Shown here: positions 6,608-7,575 of the stretch, one piece after another
Numbering within the stretch: position 1 is the first letter of the stretch
Layout of the letters: the number at the start of each line of letters is the position of its first letter
NCBI GenBank assembly: GCA_946482345.1
Contig: CAMLRJ010000160.1
Coordinates: 1 to 7,575, forward strand
Origin: an uncultured Cellvibrio sp.
GTDB taxonomy: Bacteria > Pseudomonadota > Gammaproteobacteria > Pseudomonadales > Cellvibrionaceae
DNA: 7,575 nt
Direction of reading: 5' to 3'
The notes under the pieces: generated by a model
The model's database searches: none
What the model was told of the DNA's origin: nothing
Seen by the model: only the letters and a program-made list of their open reading frames with translations
Position numbers and translations under genes: made by a program

Positions 6608-7468
6608 ATGATTCATGAAGTTCAGGCACGCAGCGGGTCAGGTTATTCACTAATTGTCATCTTGTTTGTTCTGCAATTGGCATCGGCAGCGGGTGTATTT
6701 TTTATGCCTGTAATCATCAAAATACCCTTGTTGTTGCTTACGGTTTTGATTTTTGCCTGTTGGTTTGGTTTTTATATGGTGCAACCTAACCAGGGCAAGG
6801 TTATGCAATTATTTGGTCAATACGCCGGTACTGATCGCAAGACTGGATTACGTTGGGCTAACCCTTTGTATAGTAAAAAATCTGTCAGTTTGCGCGTGCG
6901 TAATTTTGAGTCCAGTCGTCTTAAAGTTAATGACGCAAATGGAAATCCAATTGAGATTGCAGCGGTGATCGTGTGGAAAGTTGTTGATACGGCAGAAGCG
7001 GTATTTGAAGTGGATGACTATGAAAATTATGTCACCATTCAAAGTGAAGCAGCACTGCGTAATTTGGCAACAAGCTATCCTTATGAACATGCAGTGGAGG
7101 ATGGTCGTTTGTCCCTGCGCAGTGATTCAAATGCGATTGCCCTGAAATTAAAAAGTGAAGTGCATGATCGTTTGCAAAAAGCGGGTGTGGAAGTATTGGA
7201 GGCTCGTTTAAGTCACCTGGCATATTCACCGGAAATTGCACAGTCTATGTTGCAACGACAACAAGCCAGCGCAGTATTGTCAGCACGAAAAATTATTGTT
7301 CAGGGCGCAGTTGGTATGGTGGCTGATGCATTGGATCAATTAAAAGAGCAGGGCATTATGGAGTTGGATGGTGAACGTAAAGCGGCCATGGTCAGTAATT
7401 TGTTGGTGGTATTGTGTGGTGATCAACAAGTCAAACCCGTCATCAACACTGGCACAATTTATTCGTAA
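6608..7468 (+). CDS. SPFH/Band-7 domain membrane protein
   Basis: A 286-residue protein anchored by two hydrophobic segments (about 13-34 and 39-58), followed by an SPFH/Band-7 domain from about 59 to 240. The family-typical opening [18 protein letters not shown] (58-75) and GLRWANPLY lead into it, with [27 protein letters not shown] in the middle and [24 protein letters not shown] before the C-terminal helices. The end, [22 protein letters not shown], is characteristic of the bacterial SPFH subgroup usually followed by a small Arc-like protein. SPFH proteins (stomatin, prohibitin, flotillin and HflK/C relatives) oligomerise at membranes and organise or regulate partner proteins; no enzymatic role is implied and the partner here is unknown. 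The next gene begins 14 bases after the stop, so the two are probably co-transcribed. Confidence 0.92.
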   Translation: MIHEVQARSGSGYSLIVILFVLQLASAAGVFFMPVIIKIPLLLLTVLIFACWFGFYMVQPNQGKVMQLFGQYAGTDRKTGLRWANPLYSKKSVSLRVRNFESSRLKVNDANGNPIEIAAVIVWKVVDTAEAVFEVDDYENYVTIQSEAALRNLATSYPYEHAVEDGRLSLRSDSNAIALKLKSEVHDRLQKAGVEVLEARLSHLAYSPEIAQSMLQRQQASAVLSARKIIVQGAVGMVADALDQLKEQGIMELDGERKAAMVSNLLVVLCGDQQVKPVINTGTIYS

Positions 7469-7482
7469 TATGGGCGGTGATT

Positions 7483-7575
7483 GTGACAAAAAAATCTTTT
7501 CCACTTCGTATCAATGAACAGGTCATCGCTGCCATGCAGCGATGGGCTGATGATGATTTGCGGAGCTTGAATGCA
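7483..7575 (+). CDS. Arc-family ribbon-helix-helix DNA-binding protein, N-terminal part (cut by window edge)
   Basis: Thirty-one codons are visible, reading MTKKSFPLRI then NEQVIAAMQRWADDDLRSLNA. KSFPLRI matches the DNA-contacting beta-strand of Arc/MetJ-type ribbon-helix-helix proteins. The amphipathic first helix with RWADDDLRSLNA matches small Arc-like proteins found after SPFH genes; the second helix lies beyond the window. The start is GTG at 7483, with an alternative GTG two codons earlier at 7477. The nearby ATG at 7470 is in another frame. The GGGCGG stretch just upstream is a poor ribosome binding site, so coupling to the SPFH gene is likely. As a dimeric DNA binder it could autoregulate through the palindrome at 6563-6583, which is inference. 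Confidence 0.75.
   Translation, partial: MTKKSFPLRINEQVIAAMQRWADDDLRSLNA

Noticed and set aside
6263..6616. 117-codon minus-strand frame reaching upstream of the MATE gene
   Set aside because: It overlaps the start of the MATE gene in another frame, has no family-like content and would cross the SPFH start. It is a shadow frame.
7470..7485. ATG at 7470 as start of the Arc-like gene
   Set aside because: It is in a different frame from the KKSFPLRI reading; GTG at 7483 or 7477 is in frame.

Overview
The window comes from a gammaproteobacterial chromosome. Base composition is moderate and slightly AT-leaning, coding density is high, and every gene is a normal bacterial family. A RoxR/RegA-type response regulator, a NorM-type efflux pump and an SPFH protein followed by an Arc-like protein would suit a Cellvibrio- or Pseudomonas-related organism. 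That placement is inference; no rRNA or other marker gene is present. There are no signs of insertion sequences, phage, CRISPR or tRNA genes.

Layout. 1-200 (minus) is the N-terminal part of a RoxR/RegA/ActR-type redox response regulator. 201-364 is a divergent intergenic region with an extended -10 for the regulator and a palindrome-like GCGAC site. 365-1585 (plus) is a class I SAM-dependent methyltransferase of the METTL25-like type with no assigned substrate. 1586-1665 holds a perfect 17-bp palindrome, closely related to the site near the regulator. 1666-3723 and 3731-5143 (plus) form a tight two-gene unit: a TonB-dependent siderophore receptor and a PepSY-TM inner-membrane protein, the usual pairing of ferrisiderophore uptake and reduction. 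5118-6458 (minus) is a 12-TM MATE exporter whose 3' end overlaps the PepSY gene, with a palindrome at the overlap. 6459-6607 is a divergent promoter region with a perfect 8-bp-arm inverted repeat and a strong ribosome binding site. 6608-7468 (plus) is an SPFH/Band-7 membrane protein, followed at 7483 by the start of an Arc-family ribbon-helix-helix protein cut by the window end.

How the genes may work together. The receptor would import a ferric siderophore across the outer membrane using TonB energy, and the PepSY-TM protein would reduce or process it at the inner membrane. No Fur-box-like sequence is visible in front of the receptor. The most visible element there is TGCGACA-N3-TGTCGCA, which resembles the GCGNC/GNCGC sites of RegA/PrrA/RoxR regulators, and a regulator of exactly that family is encoded about 1.4 kb away with a degenerate copy of the same motif in its own upstream region. 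Redox-responsive control of the iron-uptake pair, with autoregulation of the regulator, is the most interesting hypothesis here. The SPFH-Arc pair is a second candidate unit, with a palindromic operator overlapping its promoter. I see no clearly new multi-gene system.
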